This document shows positions 48,356 through 57,940 of a stretch of 64,000 bases of DNA, one piece after another; the stretch's first letter is position 1, and every line of letters starts with the position of its first letter. The DNA is from Brevibacterium oceani. Lineage in GTDB: Bacteria; Actinomycetota; Actinomycetes; Actinomycetales; Brevibacteriaceae. The DNA lies in assembly GCF_013623835.1 (NCBI RefSeq), contig NZ_JABKDE010000008.1, positions 124,001 through 188,000 on the forward strand, in the 5' to 3' direction. The position numbers were made by a program, and so were the translations under genes. The notes beneath the pieces were generated by a model, which had not been told where the DNA came from, ran no database searches, and worked only from the letters and a program-made list of their open reading frames with translations.

Positions 48356-48383
48356 GAGGCCCTGCCGCATGCGGCAGGGCCTC
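48356..48383 (+). terminator. Perfect palindrome terminating tRNA-Asn
   Basis: A 28-bp perfect palindrome, core CCTGCCGCATGCGGCAGG, seven bases after the tRNA. It is probably the tRNA terminator; no long T run follows. Confidence 0.75.
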
Positions 48384-48629
48384 CGACATGTCGCCGCGCT
48401 TTGACAGCGGTGAAGCACAGCCGAGGCGGCGAAATCGTGCGCGTGAGTCGAAATTCCCGCAATCTTCGCCCGATGTCTGCCAAGACCATGGACGAGAAGC
48501 GTTCGAGTGCAGTCGGCTCGGGCCGCTTCGGCAGCCAGTCCGATGCCGTCCACCCAAGGAAGGAATGCCGAGGAGGGAGTCTGTTCTCGTCACAGTCACG
48601 AGCAGCGATTCCGTTCGGCAATTTCGAGT

Positions 48630-50411
48630 ATGAGCAGTGAACACACAAAGATCCAGGAGCTCATCGAGCACCTGAAGAATCCGACGACGAAGCTGAGACC
48701 TTTCAGACGAGAAGGTCTCGACAAGGTCGTCTTCTTCGCGGCAGGCGTCCTCGCCGTCGCCTTCGTCGCCTGGGGATTCGTCTCTCCCGAGAGCCTCGGC
48801 GCGGTGGCGGGAACGCTGCTGACCGGGGTCATGGACAACTTCGGATGGCTCTTCGTCATCGCCGCCACGATCTTCACGATCTTCGTCATCGTCGTGGCCA
48901 TGAGCAGTTTCGGGCGCATCCCACTGGGCAAGGACGATGAGAAGCCGGAGTTCAAGACCTCATCGTGGATCGCCATGATGTTCGCCACGGGCATGGGCAT
49001 CGGACTGGTGTTCTCCGCGGTCGGCGAGCCTCTCTTCTTCTACATGTCTCCTCCCCCGAACACCGTCGACGGCTCCACCGCCGAGGCGATGGGCACATCC
49101 ATGGGCACCACGCTCTTCCACTGGACCCTCTACCCGTGGGCGATGTACGCCATCGTCGGCCTCGGTGTGGCCTACGGTTCGTTCCGCCTCGGGCGTTCGC
49201 AGCTGTTCTCGTCGATGTTCACCCCGCTGTTCGGCGAGCGTGCGGTCAACGGCGTCGGCGGCAAGGTCATCAATATCCTCGCGATCCTTGCGACCCTGTT
49301 CGGCTCGGCCTGTTCACTGGGTCTGGGTGCCATCCAGATCGGCGGCGGCATCGAGTCCGCGGGGATCATGTCCGAGGTCAGTTCCCCTGTCCTCGTCATC
49401 ATCATCGCCATCCTCACCGCGGCCTTCGTCGCCTCGGCGGTCTCCGGTGTGGAGAAGGGCATCCAGTGGCTGTCGAACATCAACATGGTGCTCGCGGTCA
49501 TCGTCGCTCTCATCGTCTTCATCGGCGGACCGACGCTGTTCATCCTCAACGTCATCCCCTCCTCGGTGGGCTCGTTCATCCAGGATCTGCCGCAGATGGC
49601 CTCGCGCACCGCGGCCAATGGTGAGGGTGTCAACGAGTGGCTGTCGTCCTGGACGGTCTTCTACTGGGCATGGTGGGTGTCATGGTCGCCGTTCGTCGGT
49701 CTCTTCATCGCACGAATCTCGCGCGGTCGCACGGTGCGTCAGTTCGTCACCGGCGTGCTCATCGTCCCCTCTGTCGTCTCGACCATCTGGTTCGCGATCT
49801 TCGGCGGCGGTGCGATCGGCATCCAGGAGCGTGCGGAACGCGGAGAGGGCACGGTCAAGGCCCTGGCGAAGATCGTCGACGGCGAGCCGGATATCAATAT
49901 GGACACGATCCTGTTCGATCTGCTGGGCGCCCTGCCGCTGCCGAACCTGATCGCGATCATCCTCATGATCGTCACGGTCATTCTCATCGCGATCTTCTTC
50001 GTCACCGGTGCGGACTCGGCCTCGATCGTCATGGGCACCCTGTCCGCCAACGGCATGCAGGAGCCGGGCAAGGGCCTCGTCATCTTCTGGGGCACCGCGA
50101 CCGGTGCCGTGGCTGCGGTGATGCTCTTGGCGGGCGGTTCCGATCCCGCCGAGGCGCTCGACGGTCTGAAGAACATCACGATCGTCTCCGCGCTGCCCTT
50201 CGTCATCGTCATGCTGCTTCTGTGTGTGGCGGTGTGGAAGGACCTGTCGAAGGATCCGCTCATCATCCAGGAGCAGCTGGCCGCGCACGTGCTCGAGACC
50301 TCGGTGGCCACCGCGGTCGACGAGTACGACGGCGAGATGTTCGGCCTCGAAACCTCGGAACTCCAGATCGACACCGAGGACGACACGGAGGCGGACACAA
50401 CCCAAAAGTGA
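48630..50411 (+). CDS. BCCT family betaine/choline/carnitine transporter
   Basis: Sodium-coupled uptake of quaternary ammonium compounds such as glycine betaine, used as osmoprotectants. 593 aa with twelve predicted membrane segments; the family signature WTVFYWAWWVSWSPFVGLF followed by ARISRGRTVR is intact, as is the glycine-rich GMGIGLVFSAVGEP segment. An acidic C-terminal tail of about 60 residues, as in osmosensing BetP-type carriers, may sense osmotic stress. ATG 48630 is chosen at the first plausible cytoplasmic start; no clear ribosome-binding site. Ends next to palindrome copy 2. Confidence 0.92.
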   Translation: MSSEHTKIQELIEHLKNPTTKLRPFRREGLDKVVFFAAGVLAVAFVAWGFVSPESLGAVAGTLLTGVMDNFGWLFVIAATIFTIFVIVVAMSSFGRIPLGKDDEKPEFKTSSWIAMMFATGMGIGLVFSAVGEPLFFYMSPPPNTVDGSTAEAMGTSMGTTLFHWTLYPWAMYAIVGLGVAYGSFRLGRSQLFSSMFTPLFGERAVNGVGGKVINILAILATLFGSACSLGLGAIQIGGGIESAGIMSEVSSPVLVIIIAILTAAFVASAVSGVEKGIQWLSNINMVLAVIVALIVFIGGPTLFILNVIPSSVGSFIQDLPQMASRTAANGEGVNEWLSSWTVFYWAWWVSWSPFVGLFIARISRGRTVRQFVTGVLIVPSVVSTIWFAIFGGGAIGIQERAERGEGTVKALAKIVDGEPDINMDTILFDLLGALPLPNLIAIILMIVTVILIAIFFVTGADSASIVMGTLSANGMQEPGKGLVIFWGTATGAVAAVMLLAGGSDPAEALDGLKNITIVSALPFVIVMLLLCVAVWKDLSKDPLIIQEQLAAHVLETSVATAVDEYDGEMFGLETSELQIDTEDDTEADTTQK

Positions 50412-50422
50412 CCCCTCTTACT

Positions 50423-50474
50423 ACCTGACGGCGGCCCAGCAACCTCGCGCGAGGTTGCTGGGCCGCCGTCAGGT
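50423..50474. repeat. Long palindromic element, copy 2 (probable terminator)
   Basis: A perfect 52-bp palindrome with arms centred on CGCG, followed by GTTTTGG. It shares TTACTACC, then GACGGCGGCCCAGCAACCT, with the element at 6156-6211, so both derive from one repeat family. Lies 11 bp after the BCCT stop and about 25 bp before the next gene. Confidence 0.9.
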
Positions 50475-50499
50475 GTTTTGGACGAAAGGATCTGCTCGG

Positions 50500-50976
50500 A
50501 TGAACATGATCATCAGACGCGAGGGAAAGGTCTCGATCACCGTCGGCTGGATGCTCGTCGTCATGGCACTGCTGGCGGTCATCGTGGCGATCGTTCTGGC
50601 GTTCGTCATCAATACCTGGTTCCTCCTCATCCTCTTCGGTTCTCTCATCCTGCTCATCGGGGCCGGAGTGAACTTCCGGATGGGTTCGCGGGCACGATTG
50701 GAGATCACTCCCGAGGAGTTCATCTGGTGCGGCTTCGTCGGTCGTGCGCATCGCATCGGGTGGCGCGATCTCGACCGGATTCTCCTTCCGGCTCCTGGTT
50801 CTCGTCCGCGACTAGTCGCGGCCGCACGTCTGCGGGACGGTTCCATCGTGGAGATCAATGCCCTCTGGGTCTCCCCGACCAACCCCGCAAACCTGTTCAG
50901 CCCACCTGATCTGTCCCAGGAGCGCAGAACCCTCGTCGATGGCCATCGGGCGTTTCTCTCAGGCATGTCCAGGTAG
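50500..50976 (+). CDS. Small membrane protein with PH-like domain
   Basis: A 158-aa protein with two adjacent membrane helices (about 15-60) followed by a PH-like beta-rich domain (RARLEITPEEFIWCGFVGRAHRIGWRDLDRI). Similar small proteins are common in actinobacteria; role unknown. ATG 50500 has AAGGA about eight bases upstream, just after the palindrome. Confidence 0.75.
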   Translation: MNMIIRREGKVSITVGWMLVVMALLAVIVAIVLAFVINTWFLLILFGSLILLIGAGVNFRMGSRARLEITPEEFIWCGFVGRAHRIGWRDLDRILLPAPGSRPRLVAAARLRDGSIVEINALWVSPTNPANLFSPPDLSQERRTLVDGHRAFLSGMSR

Positions 50977-51056
50977 TCCGGGCTCGGCGCCGGTACTGTA
51001 GACAGATGTGACCGGCCCTGCGCCGCTGAACCACGGAGACAAGAAGGGCACCACGG

Positions 51057-51926
51057 ATGCACATCGCCGATGACATCGCTGCTATCCACGAGCACAGGGA
51101 CAGTAGGCTCTGCGTCCTCGCCGGCAACACGGATGACGAACTTTCGACCGAGGCCTCAGCAGTTCTCAACCTGACTCTGCCGACACACCATCCCAGTCCG
51201 CGCCGGCCCTTGGTCAGCGTCATCGGGGATCAGATCAGCGTGGCGCTGCTCGTCCTCGACGGTGAGCGGACGCAGCACACTCTGCACATTCACACCAGCG
51301 ACCGAGGACTGCTCGTCATCGGAGACGACAAGGCTTTGAAAACCATCTCACGCCACCTGTCGGTCGACTCGGACGAGGATGTCTGGTCGGTTCTCGTCGG
51401 ACTCATCCTCATTGTCGCGCGTCGCTGCGAAGAGGCCCTCGAAGAGATCGATGACGAATGTCAGGAACTGGAGTCACAGGCAGTCGGGTATGCGTCATCA
51501 CCCAGGCGCCGGTCCATGGGACGACTGCGCGCGGAACTGTTCCGGATCGGTGAGACCCAGGCGGCGCAGAAGAATCTGCTGTCGGCGGACGAAGAGCTCG
51601 CGCAGAGCCTCGGCGAGGATCAGCAGCGCCTCATCGCCCGTGCGGCGACGGCCTTCGGCGCGAACCATTCGATGACCACTCGCCTCTACGCGATGCTCGG
51701 CGATGTCCTCAATGAGCAGGACAGCGTCGTGTCCGAGCGGCTGACTCTCGTGGCGACGATCTTCCTGCCGCTGACTCTGGCGACCGGGTTCTTCGGCATG
51801 AACTTCCAATGGATGCTCGATCGCCTCGGCAGCCTGCCGGGGTTCATCATCTTCGGGCTCGTCGTTCCCGGCGTGCTGACCGTGGCGACGCTGTTCTTCA
51901 TCCGCCGCCTGACCCGCACGTCCTGA
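51057..51926 (+). CDS. CorA-family divalent metal transporter
   Basis: A 289-aa protein of the CorA/ZntB type. The C-terminal two-helix pore carries the signature GMN (GFFGMNFQWM) and a second helix ending in a basic LFFIRRLTR tail; the preceding helix rich in Glu/Arg lies at about 165-235. The N-terminal domain is short and divergent, so ions carried (Mg2+, Co2+, Zn2+) are not certain. Confidence 0.85.
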   Translation: MHIADDIAAIHEHRDSRLCVLAGNTDDELSTEASAVLNLTLPTHHPSPRRPLVSVIGDQISVALLVLDGERTQHTLHIHTSDRGLLVIGDDKALKTISRHLSVDSDEDVWSVLVGLILIVARRCEEALEEIDDECQELESQAVGYASSPRRRSMGRLRAELFRIGETQAAQKNLLSADEELAQSLGEDQQRLIARAATAFGANHSMTTRLYAMLGDVLNEQDSVVSERLTLVATIFLPLTLATGFFGMNFQWMLDRLGSLPGFIIFGLVVPGVLTVATLFFIRRLTRTS

Positions 51927-52037
51927 GTACCTGCCGCACTTGCCAATCGGCCCCCTCACCGGAAGCGGCTCTTCGCACCGCCAGGGCCGGTGGCAGATGC
52001 CCCGCACCGCTGACTGCTCCTCTGGAACCGCCTCGGC

Positions 52038-52433
52038 TCACATGCCGAAAAGGGTCGGGATCGCGATCGGTCCGATTCCGAAGACGGTGACGACCGCGGC
52101 AAGCATCAGCAGGAGCAGGTCGTATTCGGGGCCTCCGGCCGATGCCCAGTACGTCGAGTGCCATTTGAACACGTGCAGGCAGGTCGTGATGAGCATCAGG
52201 ATGATCACGCCGATGCCCGCCCACTGGGCGAGGACGCCGGTCGCGAACGAGACCGCTGCAGCGAGTTCGGCGATCGCGACGAACCACGCGGTCGGGACAT
52301 TCAGTCCGTCGGCCTTGGCGAACCGCGGAATGTCCTTGGCCTTGACGATGAATTCGCGAACGAACGCCACTGCCAGCAGAGCGCGGACGAGCAGGAGAAG
52401 CACCCCTGCGACGATCGTTGGAACCGTGAACAT
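52038..52433 (-). CDS. DoxX-like four-helix membrane protein
   Basis: A 131-aa integral membrane protein with four hydrophobic helices and the FVREFIVKAKDIPRFAK loop resembling DoxX-family proteins; function unknown. ATG 52433 has GAGAGGAA upstream; the longer frame to 52490 is not needed. Convergent with the CorA-like gene. Confidence 0.7.
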   Translation of the reverse strand: MFTVPTIVAGVLLLLVRALLAVAFVREFIVKAKDIPRFAKADGLNVPTAWFVAIAELAAAVSFATGVLAQWAGIGVIILMLITTCLHVFKWHSTYWASAGGPEYDLLLLMLAAVVTVFGIGPIAIPTLFGM

Positions 52434-52720
52434 GAGCGTTCCTCTCCGAGTCAGTGCCGAGCCGGCGATCTCTCGCCCGAGTCTACTCACTCGGCATGCC
52501 TCACCGTAAGCAGCTCTTCAGAGCCTCACACCGGTACGCAGACTCGGGAGCGGTGCGAAGAGCCGGTCACGGTGCGAGGTGAGGCAAACAGTGACTGATG
52601 CTTCGAGGCGACGCATGTACCGTCTCAGACCTACGGTCTTTCACCCAATCGGGCCCTCGATAGCTCACCCCTATCTGACCGGCGGCGATCCTTTCCAGCC
52701 GGGCTCCCCGAGATTCGCCC

Positions 52721-53620
52721 CTACCGGTACCGCGGGGGCTTCTGGCAGATGGGGCAGAAATGCGTACCCCGGCCGCCGACGGTGATCTTCTCGATCGCGG
52801 CCCCGCAGCGTACGCATTCCTGTCCGCCGCGGCCGTAGACGAGCAGCGCCCGATCGAAATACCCTGATTCGCCGTTGACGTTGACGTAGAGACTGTCGAA
52901 GCTCGTCCCGCCGACGGCCAGGGCGTCACCCATCACCGTCGCTGCCGATTCGAGGACGGCGACGAGGCGGCTCTTCCGGGTCCGCGCAGGCGTCGCCAGG
53001 GGGTGCACGCCGGCCCGGAACAGGGCCTCGTCCGCGTAGATGTTCCCGATTCCGCTGATCAGCGTCTGGTCGAGCAGCGCGGCCTTGATCGCCGTGCGCT
53101 TCCTGCCGAGCTCCGCCACGACGATCTCCGGATCGAACGCGGGCTCCAACGGGTCCGGAGCGATATGGATCGCCGAGGCGGGGACGAGACGACCGTACCC
53201 GTGCACAAGCGGTTGGACACCGATATGGCCGAAGATCCGCTGGTCGACGAAGCGCAGTTCGCGATCGCTGTCGAGGTGCAGGACCGCACGAGTGTGCCGA
53301 TGGATTTCCTCACCGGGTGAGTGGATGCGCAGCTGACCGCTCATGCCGAGATGAAGGAGAATGCCGAGCTCAGGACCGGCTGAGAGCCCGACCTGCTCAC
53401 CGAGGCTGAGCCACATGAACTTCCCGCGCCTCTCGGCACCCAGGATCCGGACCCCGGAGACCGCGGTGGCGAAGGCGTCGACGGCAGAAGAATCGATGCG
53501 ACGCCGGGACGTCGTGCCCAGGATTCGGGGGTCGACCACCTCGGCGCCGGTGATCGTGGTTCCGGCCGTCCATTCGTCGACGCCGCGGCGGACGCTTTCG
53601 ACCTCGGGAAGCTCAGGCAT
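52721..53620 (-). CDS. mutM: Formamidopyrimidine-DNA glycosylase
   Basis: Excises oxidised purines such as 8-oxoguanine. 299 aa with the catalytic N terminus PELPEVE, the helix-two-turn-helix region LISGIGNIYADEALF, and a C-terminal zinc finger of CVRC and CPIC plus the active Arg in GRGTHFC. Lies in the conserved smc-mutM-rnc-rpmF order, 30 bp after rnc. Confidence 0.96.
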   Translation of the reverse strand: MPELPEVESVRRGVDEWTAGTTITGAEVVDPRILGTTSRRRIDSSAVDAFATAVSGVRILGAERRGKFMWLSLGEQVGLSAGPELGILLHLGMSGQLRIHSPGEEIHRHTRAVLHLDSDRELRFVDQRIFGHIGVQPLVHGYGRLVPASAIHIAPDPLEPAFDPEIVVAELGRKRTAIKAALLDQTLISGIGNIYADEALFRAGVHPLATPARTRKSRLVAVLESAATVMGDALAVGGTSFDSLYVNVNGESGYFDRALLVYGRGGQECVRCGAAIEKITVGGRGTHFCPICQKPPRYR

Positions 53621-53652
53621 GTTGCTCAGGCATCAGCGTCGGCCCCGAATAC

Positions 53653-54357
53653 TCAGCGCCGGTAGTCCGGGTAGATGGTGCGGATGGCCTTGACGGCGAC
53701 CTCGGCGGCGGCGGCTTCGGCGGCCTTCTTCGAGGATCCGTCGCCCGCGCCCCAGCTGTTGTCGCCGAGCATCGCGGCGGCAGTGAAGACCATCGCGTGG
53801 TCCGGGCCGGATGACGTGATCTCGTAGCTCACGGCTCCGAGGTCGAGGTCGGCCGCGGCCTCCTGCAGGGTCGTCTTAAAGTCCATCCCAGCGCCGAGGT
53901 TGACCGCATCGTCGAGCATGCCGTCGATGAGGCGGTGGACGAAGGCGAAGGCGACCTCGCGTCCGCGGGAGACGAAGGTGGCGCCGATGAGGGCCTCGAC
54001 GGTGTCGGCGAGGATCGAGTCCTTGTTCCGACCTCCCGTGAGCTCCTCACCCTTACCCAAAAGGATGTGCTCGCCGATGCCGTGCTTGCGCGCAATCGAC
54101 GCCAGGGCACGGGTGTTGACCACGGCCGAGCGCATCTTCGCGAGCTGCCCCTCGGGCAGATCCGGGTTGTCGTAGAACAGCGACTCGGTGGCCACGAGGC
54201 CGAGCACGGAGTCGCCGAGGAATTCGAGGCGCTCGTTGGTCGGGATCCCGCCGGCTTCGAACGCGAAGGAGCGATGTGTGAGAGCGAGACGAAAAGTCTC
54301 GGGATCGATGTCGATCCCGAGACTCTTCTTCAGTGCTGCTGTGGTGTCTGTGTCCAC
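53653..54357 (-). CDS. rnc: Ribonuclease III
   Basis: Cuts double-stranded RNA in rRNA and mRNA processing. 234 aa: catalytic domain with NERLEFLGDSVLGL and the DTVEALIGA motif, and a C-terminal dsRNA-binding domain (DFKTTLQEAAADLDLGAVSYEI). GTG 54357 lies 4 bp after the rpmF stop; the longer frame to 54459 is inside rpmF. Confidence 0.95.
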   Translation of the reverse strand: MDTDTTAALKKSLGIDIDPETFRLALTHRSFAFEAGGIPTNERLEFLGDSVLGLVATESLFYDNPDLPEGQLAKMRSAVVNTRALASIARKHGIGEHILLGKGEELTGGRNKDSILADTVEALIGATFVSRGREVAFAFVHRLIDGMLDDAVNLGAGMDFKTTLQEAAADLDLGAVSYEITSSGPDHAMVFTAAAMLGDNSWGAGDGSSKKAAEAAAAEVAVKAIRTIYPDYRR

Positions 54358-54361
54358 AGTG

Positions 54362-54565
54362 TCAGACGTCAGCGACCTTGCGGCCCTTGTACTCGAGGTA
54401 CAGCGGGGTGCCGGCTGCGTCTTCGACGACCTTGGCCTGGTGAGGGCGCGAGTACACAACGCGACCGTTCTCCACAGTCTTGACCAGGTTCGGAGCCTTG
54501 GCCTTCCACTGCGAACGACGGTGGCGGGTGTTGCTGCGCGACAATTTACGCTTCGGAACAGCCAC
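54362..54565 (-). CDS. rpmF: 50S ribosomal protein L32
   Basis: 67 aa, starting with the family sequence [19 protein letters not shown]. It has no zinc-binding cysteines in the C-terminal half (the C- paralogue type), which is a familiar form in actinobacteria. Between DUF177 and rnc as is standard. Confidence 0.95.
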   Translation of the reverse strand: MAVPKRKLSRSNTRHRRSQWKAKAPNLVKTVENGRVVYSRPHQAKVVEDAAGTPLYLEYKGRKVADV

Positions 54566-54567
54566 GT

Positions 54568-55086
54568 CTAGCTCTCTTTCTTCTCATCCAACAGATTCTT
54601 CAATGATGCGAACGGCGATTCGGATTCGTCATCGTCCACCTCGAGGTCCTCCCCCAGGGTGTAGCTGAACTCCTCGCTCTCATCCCGTGAGGGATTGAAC
54701 GGCAGAGCCATCACGACGGCGTCTCTGATCGCGGGCTCGAGGTCGAGCTGATCCCGGTCGATGACGTAGGAGTCCTCGTCGCCTTCGGCCTGCTCATAGA
54801 CGTACATCTCCTGGATGTCGACATCTATCGGCAGCTCGATGGGCTCGAGTGTCCTCGCGTCTTCGCCGCGGGCCGTAGCCGAGACTGTCCCCGACACGTA
54901 GATCCCCTCCGACACACTCTCGAACATCAGCTCGAGCGTCAGTGGTGAACCTTCCGCAACCCCGATCACTTCGATCTTGAGATCCGCTGGAGCCGACAAG
55001 GTGGTGTTCACCCGTTCCCACTCACCCGGATGACCGAGCAGTCCCATGGATCTGAGATCATAGACGAATTCAGATCTGTTCTTCAT
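54568..55086 (-). CDS. YceD/DUF177 protein
   Basis: A 172-aa acidic protein of the DUF177 family, which in plants and bacteria is linked to 23S rRNA accumulation. The core has [22 protein letters not shown] and [24 protein letters not shown]. Unlike many relatives it has no Cys pair. ATG 55086 has GGAGG upstream. Two bp upstream of rpmF. Confidence 0.88.
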   Translation of the reverse strand: MKNRSEFVYDLRSMGLLGHPGEWERVNTTLSAPADLKIEVIGVAEGSPLTLELMFESVSEGIYVSGTVSATARGEDARTLEPIELPIDVDIQEMYVYEQAEGDEDSYVIDRDQLDLEPAIRDAVVMALPFNPSRDESEEFSYTLGEDLEVDDDESESPFASLKNLLDEKKES

Positions 55087-55250
55087 GCCCCGTCCTCCTG
55101 GTGCGTTTGAGGATGTCGCTCCTGCGTTCACACGCGACTCACCATTCTAATCATCAACGCCCACCATTACCAATCGGGTTCGCCGAGGCGGCCGAGTGTT
55201 CCTGCTCACCTTCGCCGTCCCGGTTGTGCACCGGACCGTTCCCCGCGCGC

Positions 55251-56438
55251 TCACCACTTCTCGTGCTGGTTGCGCCAGGTCACTCCCCCGGCGAGCACGA
55301 GCAGTGCCCCCGAGATCGTGAACACGATCCCGGATCCGGCAAGGGCGGTGAGCGCCGAGGCGGCCGAGGGGATCGCGACCTGGCTGAGTCGGTTTCCCGC
55401 CAAGCGGATCGAGAGCACCGCCGCCCGGTTCGCCGGGTCGGCCAGGGTCGACACCCACGTCATCGTCAGCGGCTGGGTGAGGCCGAAGCAGAAGCCCGCG
55501 ATGGTGAGCAGGAGGGCCAGCGTCCATGGCTGGCTGAGCGCGGGGATGAGGACGACGCTCAGCCCTGCCACCGCCGAGGCGGTCCACAGCAGCGAGAGGT
55601 TCTTCCACTTGCGCGTGAGGTAGCCGATGAAGAGCCGTGAGATCACCGAGGCGAGCGTCCGCAGCGCGAGCAGCCAGGTCACGAGGGTGACGGACAGGCC
55701 GTTCTGCTCACCGATGAGCGGCAGATAAGCCGTCATGAGGTCGACGGCGGCGAGCGTGGCCATCGAGGCGAAGATCGCAGGTTTCATCCCCCGCAGCGAC
55801 AGCAGCGTCCACGGGGCCTGCGCGCCTTCGGCCGCCTCGGCGCGGGAGACGTGCGGGGTGAGCCCGCGGAGCATGACGATGACGGCGGCGATGAGGGTGA
55901 GCGCCGAGAGCCCGGTCATGAACCACAGCGCGTTCGTGATGTGGGCGTCCCCGGCCGTGGCGTCGGCGATCATGCCGGCCACGGGCAGGCCGATGGTCTG
56001 CCCGATCGAGACGCCGAGGGTGAGGTGCCCGAACTTCGCGGTCAGCTGCGAGGCCGTGAAACTCTGCGGGATGAGCGCCTGGGAGGCCACGGTGGTGAGC
56101 AGCTGGCCGAAACCGAGGCTCATCGTGGCAAGGAGGAGCACGCCGAGGTTGGGCGCGATCGCCGCGAGCGCGACGGGCAGGATCGACAGCACCGTTCCCG
56201 TCCACAGCACCGCCGTGGCATAGCCCCGGTCGACGAGGCGGCCGACGAGGAGAGCCGTGAGTAGAGGGACGAGGGAGTAGCAGGCGGTCATGAGACCGAG
56301 GACGACTCCGGATCCGCCGAGTTCGAGGGTGCGGTAGGAGATGAGGACGCGCACACCGTTGTAGGTGGCGTGGGCGATGATCGTGTGGATGACGAGGCCC
56401 GTGAACCAGGCCCTGTTGGCTGGAGCTGCCGCGCTCAT
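55251..56438 (-). CDS. Major facilitator superfamily transporter
   Basis: A 395-aa MFS permease with about twelve membrane helices in two halves. The loop motif between helices 2-3 (VGRLVDRGYATAVLW) is a variant of the MFS A motif, and the second half has RLFIGYLTRKW. Substrate unknown; a drug or metabolite exporter is possible. It follows coaD by 3 bp and may share its transcript. Confidence 0.85.
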   Translation of the reverse strand: MSAAAPANRAWFTGLVIHTIIAHATYNGVRVLISYRTLELGGSGVVLGLMTACYSLVPLLTALLVGRLVDRGYATAVLWTGTVLSILPVALAAIAPNLGVLLLATMSLGFGQLLTTVASQALIPQSFTASQLTAKFGHLTLGVSIGQTIGLPVAGMIADATAGDAHITNALWFMTGLSALTLIAAVIVMLRGLTPHVSRAEAAEGAQAPWTLLSLRGMKPAIFASMATLAAVDLMTAYLPLIGEQNGLSVTLVTWLLALRTLASVISRLFIGYLTRKWKNLSLLWTASAVAGLSVVLIPALSQPWTLALLLTIAGFCFGLTQPLTMTWVSTLADPANRAAVLSIRLAGNRLSQVAIPSAASALTALAGSGIVFTISGALLVLAGGVTWRNQHEKW

Positions 56439-56441
56439 CCC

Positions 56442-56954
56442 TCAGCGAGCGCCGTCGCCGGCATCGGTTCCGGTACTGCGCAGCGCCTCGAGCACCGAGG
56501 CGGGGACGAGCCCCTCGATGTCCCCGCCGTTCGCGTGGACTTCCTTGATGAGTGAGGACGAGACGTGTTCGAACTGGGGGTTGCCGGGGACGAAGATCGT
56601 CTCGAGTTCGGACAGGTGCTTGTTCATCAGCGCCATCGGCAGTTCGTAGGCGAAGTCCGTGCCCGAGCGCAGCCCCTTGACCACTGCCGGGGCGCCGATG
56701 GACGTGCAGTAGTCGACGAGGAGGCCGCCGGAGACGATGTCGATGCTCACGTTCTCGACGCTGCGGGTCCGCTCATCCTCATCGAGGGAACTCCGGATGA
56801 GATCGGCGCGAACCTCGGGGGCGAAGCGTCCGGCCTTCGAAGGATTGTGGACGACAGCCACGACCACCTTGTCGAAGAGGCGAGAGCTGCGGGCGATGAT
56901 ATCGAGATGACCCATGGTGATCGGATCATAGGAACCGGGACAGACGACCTTCAT
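56442..56954 (-). CDS. coaD: Phosphopantetheine adenylyltransferase
   Basis: Penultimate step in coenzyme A synthesis (4'-phosphopantetheine plus ATP to dephospho-CoA). 170 aa with the nucleotidyltransferase motif PGSYDPITMGHLDII, VKGLRSGTDFAYELPMALMN, and the C-terminal ISSSLIKE-type VSSSLIKEV. A conserved neighbour of recG and rsmD in actinobacteria; here the ehu cassette and gntR lie between. Confidence 0.95.
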   Translation of the reverse strand: MKVVCPGSYDPITMGHLDIIARSSRLFDKVVVAVVHNPSKAGRFAPEVRADLIRSSLDEDERTRSVENVSIDIVSGGLLVDYCTSIGAPAVVKGLRSGTDFAYELPMALMNKHLSELETIFVPGNPQFEHVSSSLIKEVHANGGDIEGLVPASVLEALRSTGTDAGDGAR

Positions 56955-57065
56955 GCCCCCATCGTATCGGCAGCCCCGGCTCAGACGCCTGAGGGTCCAG
57001 GTCGCTAGCCGGCGACGGCGAGTCCGACACCGGTCGTCGGTGCTCTCGCTATTGCACGCTCACCC

Positions 57066-57836
57066 CTACTGCGAGCTCTCCCGGAGACGCAGCCACTGGT
57101 CATCGACGGACGCCTCGCCCTCGCGGCCGCGAACCACCCGTGCCTCAAGCCCGTCCTCGGGATCGTGCAGACGAGAGGCCGCCTCGGCCATGATCCGGGC
57201 CAGGACGGTCAGGGAACGCGACTCCTCCCCCGCGGCGACCGCCTCGGCGAGTTCCCGGTGGCTGTCGATGAGGTCGCACCTGACCTCGTACCCGCGCTCA
57301 TCGGACAGCGACAGCAGTCTGGTGTGAACCATCGAGACCTTCATGAGATCGCTCAGTCGGACCGACCCCGAACTGGCGACGAGCGCATGATGGAAGGTGA
57401 GGTCGGCGTCGCCGATGGTGCGCGCGACATTGTCCTCGATCGCCCGCTCCAGCTCAGTCAGCGCAGTCGAGATCCTGTGCACGGAGCGCCCGTGGCGGAT
57501 GATGAGTCTGACCGCCTGCGATTCGATCGCCTCGCGGACGGCGTAGACGTCGTCGATGTCGGACGCGCGCATACGGCTCACGTGCACCCCGCGTCCGGGA
57601 GCGTGCGTCATCACGCCCTCGCTGATGAGCCTCTGCAGCGCCTCGCGCAGGGAGGGCCGGGAGACGACGAGGAGTTCGGCCGTGCGCACCTCGTTGATGG
57701 ACTGACCGGGTTCGAGCGATCCGCTGTAGATGGCATTGCGCAGCTGGTCGGCGATGAGGTCGATCGTCGACGATCGGACCACTCTGCGCAGGACCGGCAG
57801 TTCGGAAGTCGGAGGGTTCGTCACGATCACGATCAT
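57066..57836 (-). CDS. GntR/FadR-type transcriptional regulator, likely of the ehu cassette
   Basis: A 256-aa regulator: N-terminal winged helix (about 20-85; AIYSGSLEPGQSINEVRTAELLVVSRPSLREALQRL) and C-terminal FCD ligand domain (about 95-230) with the metal-ligand pattern Asp in ADLTFHHAL, His, and SHREL. Divergent from the ehuB gene with operator-like repeats between. By position it probably represses or activates uptake in response to a solute or metabolite. Confidence 0.88.
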   Translation of the reverse strand: MIVIVTNPPTSELPVLRRVVRSSTIDLIADQLRNAIYSGSLEPGQSINEVRTAELLVVSRPSLREALQRLISEGVMTHAPGRGVHVSRMRASDIDDVYAVREAIESQAVRLIIRHGRSVHRISTALTELERAIEDNVARTIGDADLTFHHALVASSGSVRLSDLMKVSMVHTRLLSLSDERGYEVRCDLIDSHRELAEAVAAGEESRSLTVLARIMAEAASRLHDPEDGLEARVVRGREGEASVDDQWLRLRESSQ

Positions 57837-57841
57837 ATAAC

Positions 57842-57887
57842 GTTGTCAGACAGTGTGACATTCGGACAACATCAGTATTGAATACTG
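57842..57887. promoter_or_regulatory. Operator-like repeats in the gntR/ehuB divergent promoter
   Basis: Two inverted repeats lie between the divergent genes: GTTGTC (57842-57847) with GACAAC (57865-57870) and, separately, a perfect 15-bp palindrome CAGTATTGAATACTG (57873-57887). The latter overlaps a candidate -10 TACTGT (57883-57888) read toward ehuB, with TTCGGA 16 bp upstream as a poor -35. FCD-type regulators usually bind such short palindromes. Confidence 0.6.
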
Positions 57888-57940
57888 TCCATGAGACGCA
57901 CGTCACGATGGTGTGTCGAAGTTCGACGAAAGGGACAGCT

